In this document: positions 22,897 through 35,030 of the stretch, in pieces
How the letters are laid out: each line of letters begins with the position of its first letter
Numbering within the stretch: position 1 is the first letter of the stretch
NCBI GenBank assembly: GCA_013400115.1
Contig: VXBP01005102.1
Coordinates: 806,001 to 870,000 of the forward strand
Source: Rhinopomastus cyanomelas
Lineage: Eukaryota; Chordata; Aves; Bucerotiformes; Rhinopomastidae
Length of the DNA: 64,000 nt
Reading direction: 5' to 3'
Program-made: the position numbers and the translations under genes
The notes under the pieces: model-generated
What the model saw: only the letters and a program-made list of their open reading frames with translations
Databases searched by the model: none
What the model was told of the DNA's origin: nothing

Positions 22897-24423
22897 AATG
22901 ATCCTAGCACTGCAGGAGTGACTGTAGGTGGATAAAGCAATGCTTTGCCTGTCTAAAGCACCTCTCACGTCAGGTTATCTCAATTTGGTTTGTTTTTTTT
23001 CCACACACTAATTATTTAGTTTCCAAATTAAAGAAGCATCTTGCAGAGACAGCCATGACAGTCAGAGAGACTGCACTTAGATCAGGTCAGAAAGCACTGC
23101 TAGGAAGAAAAACAAGCTCTCCTGAAAATAATTTCTATATGCTGACTACTGGCCTGTGGTGCTTGCAGCCATGAAAAGCCACAGAGTTTTACACACACAC
23201 TCAGCAGGTGATAGAAAGAGCTCTAAAGAAACATAAACACCTTCTCCACATGAGCCCATCAGAGCTCTGAGGGTACATGTCACATCCTGGTGTGCTCTGG
23301 ACGATCTGAGATTTAGAGATTAAACAAACATGGATGTACACCAGATTTTGACTTTATATGTTGAAAGGTGTTTCACCCAGGTACCTGCTCTGGTGTTCCC
23401 TCAGCAAGGCATTCTAGTACTTCCACCAGCAAGGCACACGCATCTCTCACTGGGCCTTCTGACCAAACCACTCACACCACGCTGGCATTCCCCTGTGTGG
23501 AGCTACTGGATTAAGGTTATTGCCTTACAGCTGGACATTGGACCTTCAAAACTCAGCTGCAGCTACATATGGACTGTTGCTAAATCTATCCCCGAGATAC
23601 GTCTGACAGCAAACAGAGGAATCACATAATCACTTCTGCAGAGTGTCAACACTAAGACCTGCCATCAAAAGGTTTCCCATCTTCAGGTATCTTTAGTCTA
23701 GAAGTGTCATCAGAGCTGTTGTTCATTCTGGATCCAAATAAAGCCCTCTCTGCATGTGGAGGAAGCCCAAAGCAACAGAAGAGATGCAAGTCATTTATAT
23801 GCAGGAAGGGACAACAGGAGTGTTTCACAGAGGGAAGGATGTGTGAGCCAGGAATGCATGGACTTGGCAAACAGTAGTCAGTAATGCACTAGCAGCCTAC
23901 TGGGAGCACGCAGAGATCTCAGAATAAAGGTACCTGGTGCTTTTGCTTCAGACTATCCCAGCCAAGAGCAGGAGCCATCTTCATGCTATGCTTGCTGGTT
24001 TACCTCTTAACGTGCTGAGCCCTCAGCAAACATCCTTCTGCTCAGTACAAACTAGGCAGCACCCACCTACACCCCATGTGGAGCAGATGAGAGTCACTGC
24101 TGGGAGCACATGCCTCACAACATGAGGCCAGCAAAGTCAAGCAGTACGCACATTCTTTAATTACTTCATGCAAGACCAGCAACCTGCTTCTATTTTGTCA
24201 TGGGCAAAGGGCCCAGTTCACCTTCCCACAGCACAAGAAGGCCTGGCAACTTGGCAGTTGATATGAGTGGGGAATTCTGGCTCTGAGAAACACTTGTCTC
24301 TGCCAGGGTGGCTACTAGGTCCTACAATGGCACCACAGAATCTGTAGAAGCTGTCCTGAAATGAGGGCAGACTTGAGGTGAAGTCTCTTCACACTTTCAT
24401 CTAGACAGTCAAAGCCACATGAT
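22897..24423. other. unique DNA, no gene recognised
   Basis: No repeat family, exon or RNA recognised. The 99-codon frame at 23330-23629 has no domain. Confidence 0.5.
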
Positions 24424-24979
24424 GTGTGGCCAGCAGGTGGAGGGAGGTTCTCCTTCCCCTCTATTCTGCCTTGATGAGGCCACATCTGGAATACTGCATC
24501 CAGTTCTGGACTCCCCAGTTCACAAAGAAGTTGCTACTGGAGAGAGTCTGGCACAGAGCCACTAACATAATCAGGGGGCTGGAGCATCTGCCTTATGAGG
24601 AGAAGCTGATAGAGCTGGGGCTGTTTGGCCTGGAGAGGAGACTGAGGGGAGAACTGAACAACGCTTATAAATACCTAAAATGAGCGTCAGGAGGATGGGA
24701 CCAGACTTTTCTTGGACGTGACCAGTGATTGACAAGGGACAATGGGCACAAACCAAAACACAGGAGGTTAAATTTAAACATAAAAAAGTTTTCTCAGTGA
24801 GAGTAACAGAGCGCTGGAACAGGCTGCCAGAGAGGCTGTGGAGTCTCCTTCCTGAGACACTAGAAACTCACTTGGATGTGTTCCTGTGTCATCTTCTCTG
24901 GGTAATCCTACTCTAGCGGCAGGACTGGACTAGAAGATCTCCAGAGGTCCATTACAATCCCTACTATTCTATGACTGTC
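24424..24979 (+). mobile_element. older CR1 3' part, sense
   Basis: Starts at GGCCAGCAGGTGGAGGGAGG (ASRWREVLLPLYSALMRPHLEYC) and runs through ERVWHRATNIIRGLEHLPYEE to the 3' end (GACTGGACTAGAAGATCTCC, then ATTCTATG at 24970-24977). Several indels shift the frame, and the 3' end differs at many sites from the young copies, so this insertion is older. Confidence 0.9.
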
Positions 24980-27900
24980 CCTCTCATCCTCCAAGTGATG
25001 CTCACCCTCTCCTCATGGCATGGGCAGAGTCTGGAGCAACAGCTCTTATCCTGAGGCAAGAGGAGCTCTGAGATGGTTCAGTCACCCTCAGGACTGGGCC
25101 AGGACCAGCCCTCAGACAATACATGTTGTTTCTTTGGGCTGCACACATGTGCTCAGCCCCGCACAAGCAGATACAAGATTTAACGCAGCAGCAGTGCCTG
25201 GGAATCTCATTCAGGAGCAAGTGGCAATAGGCAGTTTGGATCCACAGGCTGGTTTCTTTCCCCCTAAGCATTACCACAGTCCTCCTACTGGAAACTCTGA
25301 CTGCAATTAGTTCCCTAGGAGGCGGCTTGTGTGTGCCATTAAGAACAGTTATATTATGTGATCTAGGAGAAATCAATGTCTTTAATAGTCAGCAAAGGCA
25401 GCACAGGAGGACAGGGTGATGGGAGGGGTGTTTCTCTGGAGACACCCTTCTCAGGAGAAATCCCAGGAGTATCGCCCCAGAAAGAGAAACAATAAGGGCC
25501 TGGAGTAATTAAACTTCCACACAGCATTTGTTTACTGGAAGAAGCACAGAAATCACTAGACTCTCCCAAGGTACAGATGAAGTGCCTCTGTCCCAAAGTC
25601 AGTGGTCTGTGATGATTTTCTCTGTGCTGGCAAGTAGAGGGAGGAGGGGCATGGACACAGAATCACTTCTCTCTCCCTTAAAGTACCCCTTCTCTCTCTG
25701 CACTGATGTTTAAGGATAAAACCATGCCTTGCAAGTTTTGAAGCATCTGGATTATGCAGCATAATTAAGTTATTCTAAATGAGGTATGAGACATTTTAAT
25801 ATTCTGAGGCACAAAAACCTTAACACCGTGTGCATCTTTTTCTCTCTTTCTCCATTTCCTCCTTCCTGCACACCTCTATAGTTCCCGGAATGACAAGACA
25901 CCCCACCAGCTGGCTGTAATTGCTAGACCAGTTCCCTAATGCTTTCTCCTTTTCCAATTGCATTAAACTGCATCCTTAGAGGTACAGCCCTGTTTATTCA
26001 TGCTGCTCATGTGGAAGGGGAAAGAAATGCAGACTGCCTCTTCCCCCCTCCCTCCTTTGATTTGATGGGTGTGGCAGGTTTAAACCTTTGCAGCCGCTGG
26101 CTCTCCAGCACTGGGGTGAGGAAGAGTGGACAGAATGGGAGGGAAGCCATCGGATATGGCTGCTGATGAATGAGACTCATCTCACCCACAAGTGGGAAAC
26201 CTGCTTGCGGGTTATTGTTTAATCACTCATGCAATCCAATAGTGAGCACATACCCCCATAAGGTCCATCTGTTCTAGCGCGCGGTGCATGCAACACTTGC
26301 ATTTCTAGTCACCTATCGGCTCTGCGTATTCCTGACTGCATCTCCTGCAGGCAAAAAAGATTCCCTTTTTCAGGAATCACTTGACTGAGCCTTCCAGTTA
26401 GACCACCTTTTAGCTGCATATTTGGTGGGCACAGATTCAGAGCTACGATCAGCTGTAGGCAGAAATGACAGCACCAAGCTATCTACATCTCTCATGGGCG
26501 GGCACAGTCAGTCAGATACTTCACTCTTCACATTGGCATTACACCCACAAGAAAGAACAATCTGAAAGGTATGAGCATGTGAATATATTTGTCTTTGAGG
26601 GGTGGGAGGACAGACACATGCAGGCACACCTAGACACAAATGGGAAGATGTCTTCCGCATCCTAGCCTGCAATTTCCACATTTGCTCTTTAGCTGCCAGA
26701 AAGGCGGGACATCAGGGGCTTCCCCTGAAAGAAATAAATTTGAGGAGAGATGTCTTTATTTTGGGAAAGAAACTCCTGCCTGTGCTGAAGAATCCGTTCC
26801 ATCTTTTTCTCTCTGTGAAAGGTCTGGGTGGAGATAGATGAAGAGTACAAGCTGAAAACCAGAGTCTTTTTCTTCTCCAAATCAAAGCTTCCTCTGGTGT
26901 ATCACTGGCTCTGCTGAGCGAACTGCTATCTTGCCAGTTTGGCAATTGTGGGGTGTATTCAGGTGTAGTAGCTGGGCTCTGAGCCCAGGTAAATCCACCG
27001 AGTAGGCACATTTGGGTTGTGTGGCTGCAGAAGGGTCAGAAAGCACGTGTGAGTAAGTGCATGTGTGCCTGTGCATACATGTGTAGTACAGAAGCAAGTG
27101 ACCAGCAAGCAGAGACGTGTGCTGCACACACACGTGCAAAGGGGTGTGTACCATGCGGCGGATGAATGCAGAGAGTAGGGACAGAGGACTATGAGCAAGA
27201 AAGACACCTGCATGCCACACTCTTCTAAATATGTCAGAATACGAAACAGCGGGTGGAAATCCACAGAGATGTGAAGAGCAGACACATTGCAATATTACCC
27301 AAGGGATTCAATGCCTGACCTGTGATGACGGTATAGGCAAAATTATCCCCCTCCCCCAACAGCTCTCTTCTCCCTCCAAAGAATTCCAGAGCTACCTACT
27401 TTATTTTAAAATTTGTTGTGCTCCTCCACCCACCACTTTGTCACTCTGCCTCCCTGTCTGCCTTCCTTTTCCTCCTCTGCTCTTTTCATCCCATATTTGC
27501 CAGCAGAACATACTCTGGTCCCCCCACCCCGCAGCCATCACCACCTCCCTCCAGATTTTAGTGAATGTATCATTAACTGCAAAGCATTTGAAAAACCTGC
27601 ATGGGGAAAAAAACACGGCATGACGCAGGGTCTCTTGCTATCCTGTTCACCCGCCCCTCCCCATTACTGTACAAAATTGTGCCTTCATTTGATAACACAC
27701 ACATCTCCATTCAGAAGCACACTTTCACCTGGATTTTCTTTCAGCACAGTGCTCTTCTGCAGTAACTGGAGTGACTCACATCAGTGTGTCAGGCTATTTC
27801 TCCAGAATACTGCAGTGCTATATTGTAAGAGATATATACATATACATGCACGCATATATGAAGTAACCTGCATGGGGCTGTAAGTGAGTTGAGCTTAGTG

Positions 27901-29295
27901 CTCAGAACAAGAACCAAAGCTTCTTGTTGCTACCTACAAATCCGTAATTCAGGGAACTTTCCAAAATGCCTTACAAAGATATCTGAGGCCAGTTCCTGCT
28001 TCAAAGTTCCAACTGCATAAATCCAGCATCCTTCCAAGAAAGTCTAAGAGGTTCAGCCAAAACAGACTCTCTTAATCAGGAACAGGTTTGGGCTTTCACA
28101 CAAAATAGAAGGGGGAAGGGGGAAGGGAGAATGACCTAAGAAACTGCTTTTTTTTCCCCATTTCATTATAATTTGTGACATAAAATAAATCGGTACTAAA
28201 AAACAGCCACCACCCAAATCTCATCATCCCGAGTCCTTTACAGGAGAAGCCAGGTGGTACCAGTAAATTAAATGCTTTCCAACAAGTCCACACGGCGAGC
28301 ATCTCTCATCCCACCCGAGTTCGGAGCTAACAGAGGCGTGGTCCTCTGTCTCTATACCAGCTGGTGCACAGTTGTCTAACTGGTTGTACTATGAAGGGTA
28401 TTGCAGAAATGGTGACTCTCCTCCTCCCTTGGCTAATGCTTTTGTTAATAATTAACTGCATTTTTCACAATAGCATACGTTGAAAACAAAATCAATTAAT
28501 AAAAAAGCTTCAGGTTAATTCTTCCTCAGGTTGTTGTAAGACAAACCGAATGAATGCACCTGTCCTCCAAGCTGCCTCACAGCACATGCACATAAAGCAT
28601 CTCCCATTCATCCGAGTCGGGAGCAATAGAGAGCATTCTGACCAGGGATCAAGGCTCACCGGGCATCCTTCTTTTTTGGCATAAGATGAAGAATTGCTTC
28701 CTTTATCTCCAAGGTAGAGCCAGCTCTCATCACGTTTCCTGCCAGCCGCATCCCCTGCGCCCCACCCCCCCCACCNCTGCCCACTATTAAAAAATAAGAA
28801 GAATAGAGGGGAGATTCTGGTGTCTCCCCAAACGTGGACGTAGGCCACCCCCCTCCTCCACATCACCAGCCCTGGAAAGGCAAAACAATCACGTTTCAGG
28901 GTGTGAAAAGAGCCTTCAGTCGCAAGATGCTAAAGAATCTCGAAAGGGATGTTTGCTGAAAGCAGCTGAANTCATGAATAACTAAAATCTTCAATCTGGA
29001 CCAAATTACCCAACGACTTTCCCACTGCACAGAGGCGACAAGGGAGAGGGGACACTACAGACTGGGGAGGGGGTATCTAGGAGCCACTGGGCGGGGCAGG
29101 GACCCTCCAGCCCTGCTCCCATGGGAGCAGCCGAAGCCCCCCGGACAGGAGTGGGATTTNCCCCATTCAGGCAGACACACACCCCACGGCCACCCAGCAG
29201 CCTGGGTGGATTTCTTAACGGGGAAAGAAATATATGAAAAAACCTTCGGCTCTACCTGTTTTGTTCTTCTCATACAGCACAGCATGATCGTATTG
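24980..29295. other. unique DNA, partly G+C-rich, no gene recognised
   Basis: No exon or known repeat recognised. From about 26.2 kb CpG becomes more frequent (for example AGCGCGCGGTGC near 26276). TG/CA-rich runs lie at 27040-27150. GGGGGAAGGGGGAAGGG occurs near 28110-28126. Near 29090 GGGCGGGGC could bind an Sp1-type factor. Such composition can mark a regulatory region, but no transcript can be assigned. Single Ns at 28776, 28971 and 29160 show unresolved assembly. Confidence 0.4.
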
Positions 29296-29753
29296 TCCCC
29301 TTCTTTCCTTCTTCTTCCTTCCTTCTCCTCTCTCCTTTTCCTCTTCTCTCTCTTATCTCTCCCCCCCACCCTCTCCACTCCCTCCCTCCCTCCCNAGTGG
29401 GGGTACTGCCATGGCAGGCACAGGTGATGTGCCATAGGTGGAAGCTGCGAGCTAAACAAGAATCGGAAAATACCTTAAAATGGCTGTTAAACAGCCCCCC
29501 AACCCCCCTCCTTCCCCAGCAGCACACTCGCAAACATACACGTATGTGGCTGCAAGCTGCGCCAGGCAAGGTTTAGGCTGCATGTTAGCAAGAATTTCCC
29601 ACTGAAAGGGTCATAAAGCGTTGGAAGAGGCTGCTNACACACACCAGGGCAGTTAGCAGCAACTGGAAGGTCCACAGCTATTGCTCATCACACATGCACA
29701 CGCTGCTTCTCCCTCCCTCCCTCCCCTTTCCAGAATTGTTCGCCACCAGCTCN
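28776..29753. other. cluster of six single-N assembly gaps
   Basis: Ns stand at 28776, 28971, 29160, 29395, 29636 and 29753, leaving pieces of about 116-240 bases. The sequence around them is poly-C, GC-rich or polypyrimidine, which is difficult to sequence. Sizes of the missing parts are unknown, and order of the pieces may be wrong. Confidence 0.85.
29296..29394 (+). repeat. polypyrimidine tract (CT-rich)
   Basis: About 100 bases on plus consist almost only of C and T (blocks such as CTTCCTTCCTTCTCC and CTCCCTCCCTCCC), ending at the N at 29395. The minus strand is polypurine with mirror symmetry in parts, so a triplex is conceivable. It accounts for the Glu/Arg/Lys-rich frames on minus. 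Confidence 0.85.
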
Positions 29754-29930
29754 GGTCATAAAGCGTTGGAAGAGGCTGCCCAGGGCAGCGGTGGAGTCAC
29801 CATCCCTGGGGGTATTTGAACGACATGTGGACCTGGTGCTTAGGGATGTGGTTTAGTGGTGATCTGGCAGTGCTGAGTCTACAGTTGGACCTGATAATCT
29901 TAAAGGTCTCTTCCAACCAAGGATAGGTGC
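29569..29930 (+). mobile_element. CR1 3' end, sense, broken by assembly gaps
   Basis: Sequence TTAGGCTGCATGTTAGCAAG to AAGAGGCTGC (29569-29634) and then GGTCATAAAGCGTTGG to CTTCCAACCAAGGATA (29754-29930) form a CR1 3' end of the group ending GATAATCTTAAAGGTCTC. The 26 bases before the first N are repeated exactly after the second N. The 116 bases between (29637-29752) are not CR1. Confidence 0.82.
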
Positions 29931-31023
29931 TGGCATCAACCCTGAGCGGTGCTGTCCTGCGGCACCCAACAGGACGAATTTCTCCCTTGGCCATCCTACA
30001 GACCTTCCACAAGCATGGAACATCACACTCCTGCAACAGATTTGGGTTTTCAGAATAACATCAAAACCTGCGAAAATCACCCCTTTCTCTGTTGTACAGA
30101 TCTCAATTAATGTCATCGCCCAAGTAATTTCTGCTTCTCTTGATCTCTGCCTGCAAGTTGCAATAGGAAGACATGCACATCCACACACACCCTGGCACGT
30201 GCAGGAATACAGAGGTATGGCTTTGCGTGCATCAGAGCCCACGGTGACGCAGGAGCCCGAGCGAACATTAATGCGCGCACACAACCCGAAGCACGCGTTT
30301 CCAAAGTTGTAGCGTTGTGTTTCTGCAGCATATACACAAACAGGTTAGCTGCATCTCCATCGATCGTTGACAAGAAGCATTTCAGACAACAGCTTAAACC
30401 AAGGTGTGACACTCTTCAGCACGGTCAAAACATAAAAAAGGCTCCGGGATTTTTAGGATTTTATCCACCAGGATTCAAATGTAGGTTATTTCCTGTGTCT
30501 GGGAGGGACAGCCACATGCTGTTCTCCTTTTTAGCACTCATGTCAACTTCTCTGCCACACCACTGAGTTACTCCTAATTTATTTTTAATGAAAAATTGCC
30601 GGCAGAAGATGAAAGAATCATCTTCAGTTATTATGAAGACCTCTGCTCTTTAAGTGTATATAAATGCATTGTGAGCACAAATATTCACACACATGTCCTC
30701 ACTTACACAAAGATAAATGCACAGATGTATAGACAGTTTCTGGAGTACCCCTCAGCGCAGACTCCTACACATTCATATTCAGTTGCTATGACATCATTGC
30801 AGCTCCTAGTACCCCCTTTTTTTTCAGGAAGGTAAACAGCATTTCAAAGAGAATCTGTACAGCTGTTCTCAACTGTCTGTAATTTAAGGCAAGTTCTGCG
30901 CTCAAGCAGGTACCAGTCCCACTTTTACAGTCTAGAAATGAGGAATAAACGTAAGATAATGACATTCAGAGAAAATACTAAACTGGCAAGTGTTGCAAAG
31001 GGCTGACACAGAAGCAGACCAAA
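29931..31023. other. unique DNA, no gene recognised
   Basis: CpG-containing at 30200-30310 (for example AATGCGCGCACACAACCCG). Otherwise nothing was recognised. A short frame at 30315-30566 lacks domains. Confidence 0.45.
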
Positions 31024-31366
31024 GATGTCATCACTCTCTACGAGTACCTGAAAGGATGTTGTGGAGAGCTTGGTGGTGGTCACTACTCACAAGCAATTAG
31101 TGATAGAACAAGAGGAAATGGGTCCAAATTACAGCAGAGTAGGTTTAGACTTGATATTAGGAATTTTCTTTTCCACAGAAAGGGTGGTCAAGCACTGGAA
31201 TGGGCTTCCCGGGGAGGTGGTTGAGTAGCCATCCCTGGATGTGTTTAAAGATCATTTGGATGAGGTGCTGAGAGATATGGTTTAGGGGTGAACTTCTAAG
31301 GTGGTGTAGGTGGTTAGACTCGATGATCCCACGGCTCTTTTCCAACCAGAGTGATTCTTTGATTAA
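31024..31366 (+). mobile_element. CR1 3' end, sense, same group as 21820-22896
   Basis: Begins GATGTCATCACTCTCTACGAG and ends CCAACCAGAGTGATTCTTTG. It matches the copy at 22560-22890 closely by eye, including the in-frame TAG after LPREVVE (GTGGTTGAGTAGCC at about 31217-31230). Confidence 0.92.
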
Positions 31367-31593
31367 TAACAAAAATCAGATTCAGTTTCAGAAAATGCAT
31401 GCAGGAGGAAAGAGGCAAACTGTACAGTAATAAAAGAAGACAGTTAAGAAGTAGATCAACAGAAAGCAATGGCCATCAGAATCGAGGAAGGGGTATTTGA
31501 CACACACCATTGCTGGCAACACACCAGGGCTCTGCAGGAGCAGTCCAGTGGATGTTTAGAATATGCCTGTGGGACTTAGAAGCTTCTTTGTCA

Positions 31594-31699
31594 CTTAGAT
31601 GTGGTGTGTAGACATATGGTTTAGTGAAGTTGGTAGAGTAGGTTTAATGGTTGGATTTGATGATCTCAAGGGTCTTTTCCAAGCTGAATGATTCTACAG
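31594..31699 (+). mobile_element. CR1 3'-terminal fragment, sense, diverged
   Basis: About 105 bases: TTAGATGTGGTGTGTAGACA, then GGTTGGATTTGATGATCTCA, then TTTTCCAAGCTGAATGATTC. These match the last part of CR1 with many substitutions. Confidence 0.75.
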
Positions 31700-32611
31700 T
31701 TCTCTGCCATAGCCCTGGGAGTTGCTGGGTACTCATTGCCATTATGAAGTCAGTGTGTCCTAAGCTTGTGGGCACTTGCTAACCCACATGCTGCTCTCCA
31801 TGCCCTTGGGAGATGGGATTACTCCAAGCAAGCAGGTACATCCCTCTCTGAGAGCATCACCTTGGACTCCCTATGGTGACAATGGAGAGAAATGGGAACT
31901 ACAAGAGTGTTATTCAGACCATCCTGAAGCAGAAGACTAAACTAGGTCACGCAAATCACACTTCAGGAGTGTTTTAGAAGCTTTTTTTCTTCTCACTGAC
32001 AAGGCCTATTTAGGGAACCTCCTTGGCAAAGTCCTGCCAAGGAAAGCCTTCCCAGCCCCTAGATTTCCCAGACACCCACCCAGTGCAAGAGCAAGTTGAT
32101 AGAGAAGGTCTGCATTGGTGCAGCAGATAGGGTCCAGCCACCTTCCTGTACACACTCAGGGCAGCTGCTTACCTCCTGAATTCTAAACCAAAGTCAGTGC
32201 CACCTTTCTTCATGCCCATTCCATGAGCACTGTATGCCCTAGCTTATTGCAAACCACTTTTGCCACATAGACAAAAACCCCTTAATACCTTCCTCACGCA
32301 TGCGGAGTTGGTGGTGAGTGGCCAGTCCACTGACATCTGAGTTTTCCTTGAATCAGGCTTTTTTATGTAGAGGAGCCATAAACTGAGATCCAAATTATCA
32401 GGGAGTATCAATTTCTCATATCCCTACCTGTCAAATAAGGACCCTTTCCAATCAGGACCCAGCATCTCTCGCCCTGCCATTTTGGCTATGTTATCACTTC
32501 AACCTGTAAGGTAAATTATCTGGTAACACACAAGAGAAAAAGAACAAGTCCACAGCAATGAGAAGAGCAAAGGGAATGAGATGGGAAACGGCTCAAACTT
32601 CAGCCAGGGAA

Positions 32612-32835
32612 TTAATGAACAACAGAAACACAACTCAAGGGAAGAAGAGGAAGTGAATCTCCATTTCTTGAAGTGACCAAGTCAAGATGGAATACGTTGA
32701 TCCAAATGACACTTTTGTCCCTCCACTGCACTGCCAACACTGTCTCATTCAGCACTCCTTCGGAGTTTCTGGATAACACCGCATTGTGCAGTGCAGCCAT
32801 GACCTGAAGGGACTCTTTGACCTTGGCTTTGGAAT
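32612..32835 (-). other. weak candidate terminal exon
   Basis: On minus a strong acceptor-like site (CTTCCTTTTACTTGTACAG) precedes an open stretch of about 74 codons ending in TAA. Its translation contains KAKVKESLQVMAALHNAV and VLAVQWRDKSVIWINVF, with an amino-acid mix less skewed than other frames in this window. I do not recognise a family. No upstream exon, poly(A) signal or donor is assigned, so chance is quite possible. Confidence 0.15.
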
Positions 32836-33927
32836 CTGTACAAGTAAAAGGAAGAGCAGTTCCAAAGGACAACATTAATGGTGGGCTAGGGAAGAAGCCT
32901 GAAAGGAGAGGTTGAACAATGACTATATACCTCAGAAGCTTCATTTGTGAGACTTGACTAAATGATTGCTAAGCCACAAGCTTCATGAAAGGAACAGAAT
33001 CATTTGGAATGACACATAATCCACAGTTTGGTGCATGTTCCTTCGCTGTGAAGGAGGGTATGGTTCATAGAAAGTCATTATTAAAATCACTTCTTTAATT
33101 CAAGACAAAGCCATGTCTTTCATTTAGAAGAGTCCAGATCATTTCAGAGTAACAAGAGGTATCATGGTTGTTAGAACATATGGTCGGTGAACTGAGAAAC
33201 ACAAACCAGCGCTTTTTCCATTGTTCAGTTCTCCTTCAAGCTTTAGCAGTGCCTGAAGTTACAGCAGCAGTTCAAGGTCCATACTGGTTCAAGGATCAGG
33301 CATCTTCAGGCCAGCTGCTAATTTAGGTTCAATACTTCAAGCTCTGAATTCAGTTTTGTTTTGAAGAACCACCTGGTTTCAACCTGTTTCCACGTCTGTA
33401 GTCAGGCTGATTCCCTGTCCAGAAAAAGTTAAATGAAACCAAAAAGGAAGACAGTTTGCCTGTAGGAGCTGTCCCAGTGGTGAGAATGGTAAACTGAAGA
33501 GGCGTCTCCAAGGGAAGTACTGTGAAAGGCCCGTTACTAGGGATATTTAAAGCTTCAGTAAAAACAGCACTGAAGTGAGCGACTTGCTTTCATTGGGAGA
33601 TAGACTGGGTTTTTTCTCTATTCACATGTTCCACATATAGTGGTAGCCTCGCCTTTTGGTAGCCAACTTTCATGCTAAATGGAAAAAAAGCCAATTCTAT
33701 GACGATTTTTTAGGCTACTCATTTGAACAGGCATTCCTGAAAATCCCACTGTTGGCCCACTTGCATTTTCCGTCTCCTCAGCAGCTGTGCAGCCCTGGTT
33801 TCATTCAGCCTCAATTTCAACCATTTATGACTTAATGACACAAAATATTGCATTGCAATGCTACTACTGAACTCCTTTTCTAAGTGACGTAGACACAGTC
33901 ATGAATCTCCTTGGAGGAGTACACATT

Positions 33928-33956
33928 TTTCAACATAAGGATCACTTATGTTGAAA
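33928..33956. repeat. perfect 12-base inverted repeat
   Basis: TTTCAACATAAG at 33928-33939 is followed by the loop GATCA and its exact reverse complement at 33945-33956. It has no U-run after it and no context suggesting a terminator or RNA gene. Confidence 0.9.
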
Positions 33957-35030
33957 GGTCAATTTACCCTGGATTTCAGTTAATCCCAAATTACTAATAA
34001 TAGAAAAGGAAAGGATAGTTTGTTTTGTCCTAGGACTGTCTGTAGGCCACAGGTTGAAATAAGTGCCTCTAAGGCCATGACTTTCAAAAGCCACAATGAC
34101 ACACTTGCAGAGAAGGCTTCAGAAAATGCTGGTCCAGGAATAGTCTAATCTACTCAGTGCCTTTAGTGACTGCTCAGTTGTTCATCCTCCACAACACTGA
34201 ATACACATGACACTAGCACTTGTTGCCCTCCTGCTAGTCAAAGATTATGCACAGGTACTCTGTAGGTAATCCATGAGTTCCATTTGCCTTCCCGTGCCTG
34301 CACAACTCGCAGCACTGAAGGACCATATAATAAGAAATGTCCTCAGTAATTTCCCTCTTTTCATCTTTCTTAGATAAAATGTGTTTTCTGTAAGTTGTGT
34401 CACATACACAAACTGGAATATTCTGGGTGAGAGCAAGGGTAAAGAGATTTTTAACATGTACAACCCCCATTACTTATTACTGAGTTACAGAATCATCAAA
34501 ATTGCAAACACAACAGTTAAATCCCAGGACAGCTTCGTGTTGAAGACCATAACTCTCCAATAAAATGAAATCTCATCTGCTTGTCTGTCAAAAAGAAAAA
34601 TGTCATCACAGAAAGCAGTCAGCCTATCAGCTATTATTTTCAGTGTAGCTACAGCCTGCCATGGGACTTTGTGATGCTTTATAAGCCAAACCAAGTATAA
34701 GACAGGATGACCCAGGAAGCCCCTTTCTTCCTCTCCAGGGACCCTTCAATATGCGCTGTTGGGTACATTCAGCAGACTGTAGCACAGGCTCAGCAAAGCA
34801 GGTTTTGAACGAGAGTCAGCGGCAACCAGAAACCTGGCAAGAGCCAGCTTACCAGCACTAGAAAAATGGGTGGGCAGGGACAGGTTCATCGGAATCTTCC
34901 TTCTCTCTGGCAAAACAGCTGAGTTGAGCTGAACCAGTCAGCATGTGGGAAGGTACATGTGGTATCCTGGACCCAGGTAGGAAATGGACAAGAGGGAAAA
35001 GACTGACCTTCCTATGCCTTTACTTGGAAC

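Larger units (their letters stand above)
31700..35030. other. unique DNA, no gene established
   Basis: No known repeat was recognised. It contains one weak exon candidate on minus (32612-32835) and a perfect 12-base hairpin (33928-33956), described separately. Confidence 0.45.

Noticed and set aside
28330..28440. Possible microRNA-like hairpin around ACCAGCTGGTGCACAGTTGTC
   Set aside because: Only short self-complementary words (CAGTTGTCTAACTG, ACCAGCTGGT); no precursor-length stem.
29040..29130. Possible G-quadruplex in GGGGAGGGGG...GGGCGGGG
   Set aside because: The middle loop is about 15 bases, beyond the usual limit, and an N is close.
29055..29569. Arg/Glu/Lys-rich minus frames of 99-134 codons
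   Set aside because: They are translations of the polypyrimidine tract and run across Ns.
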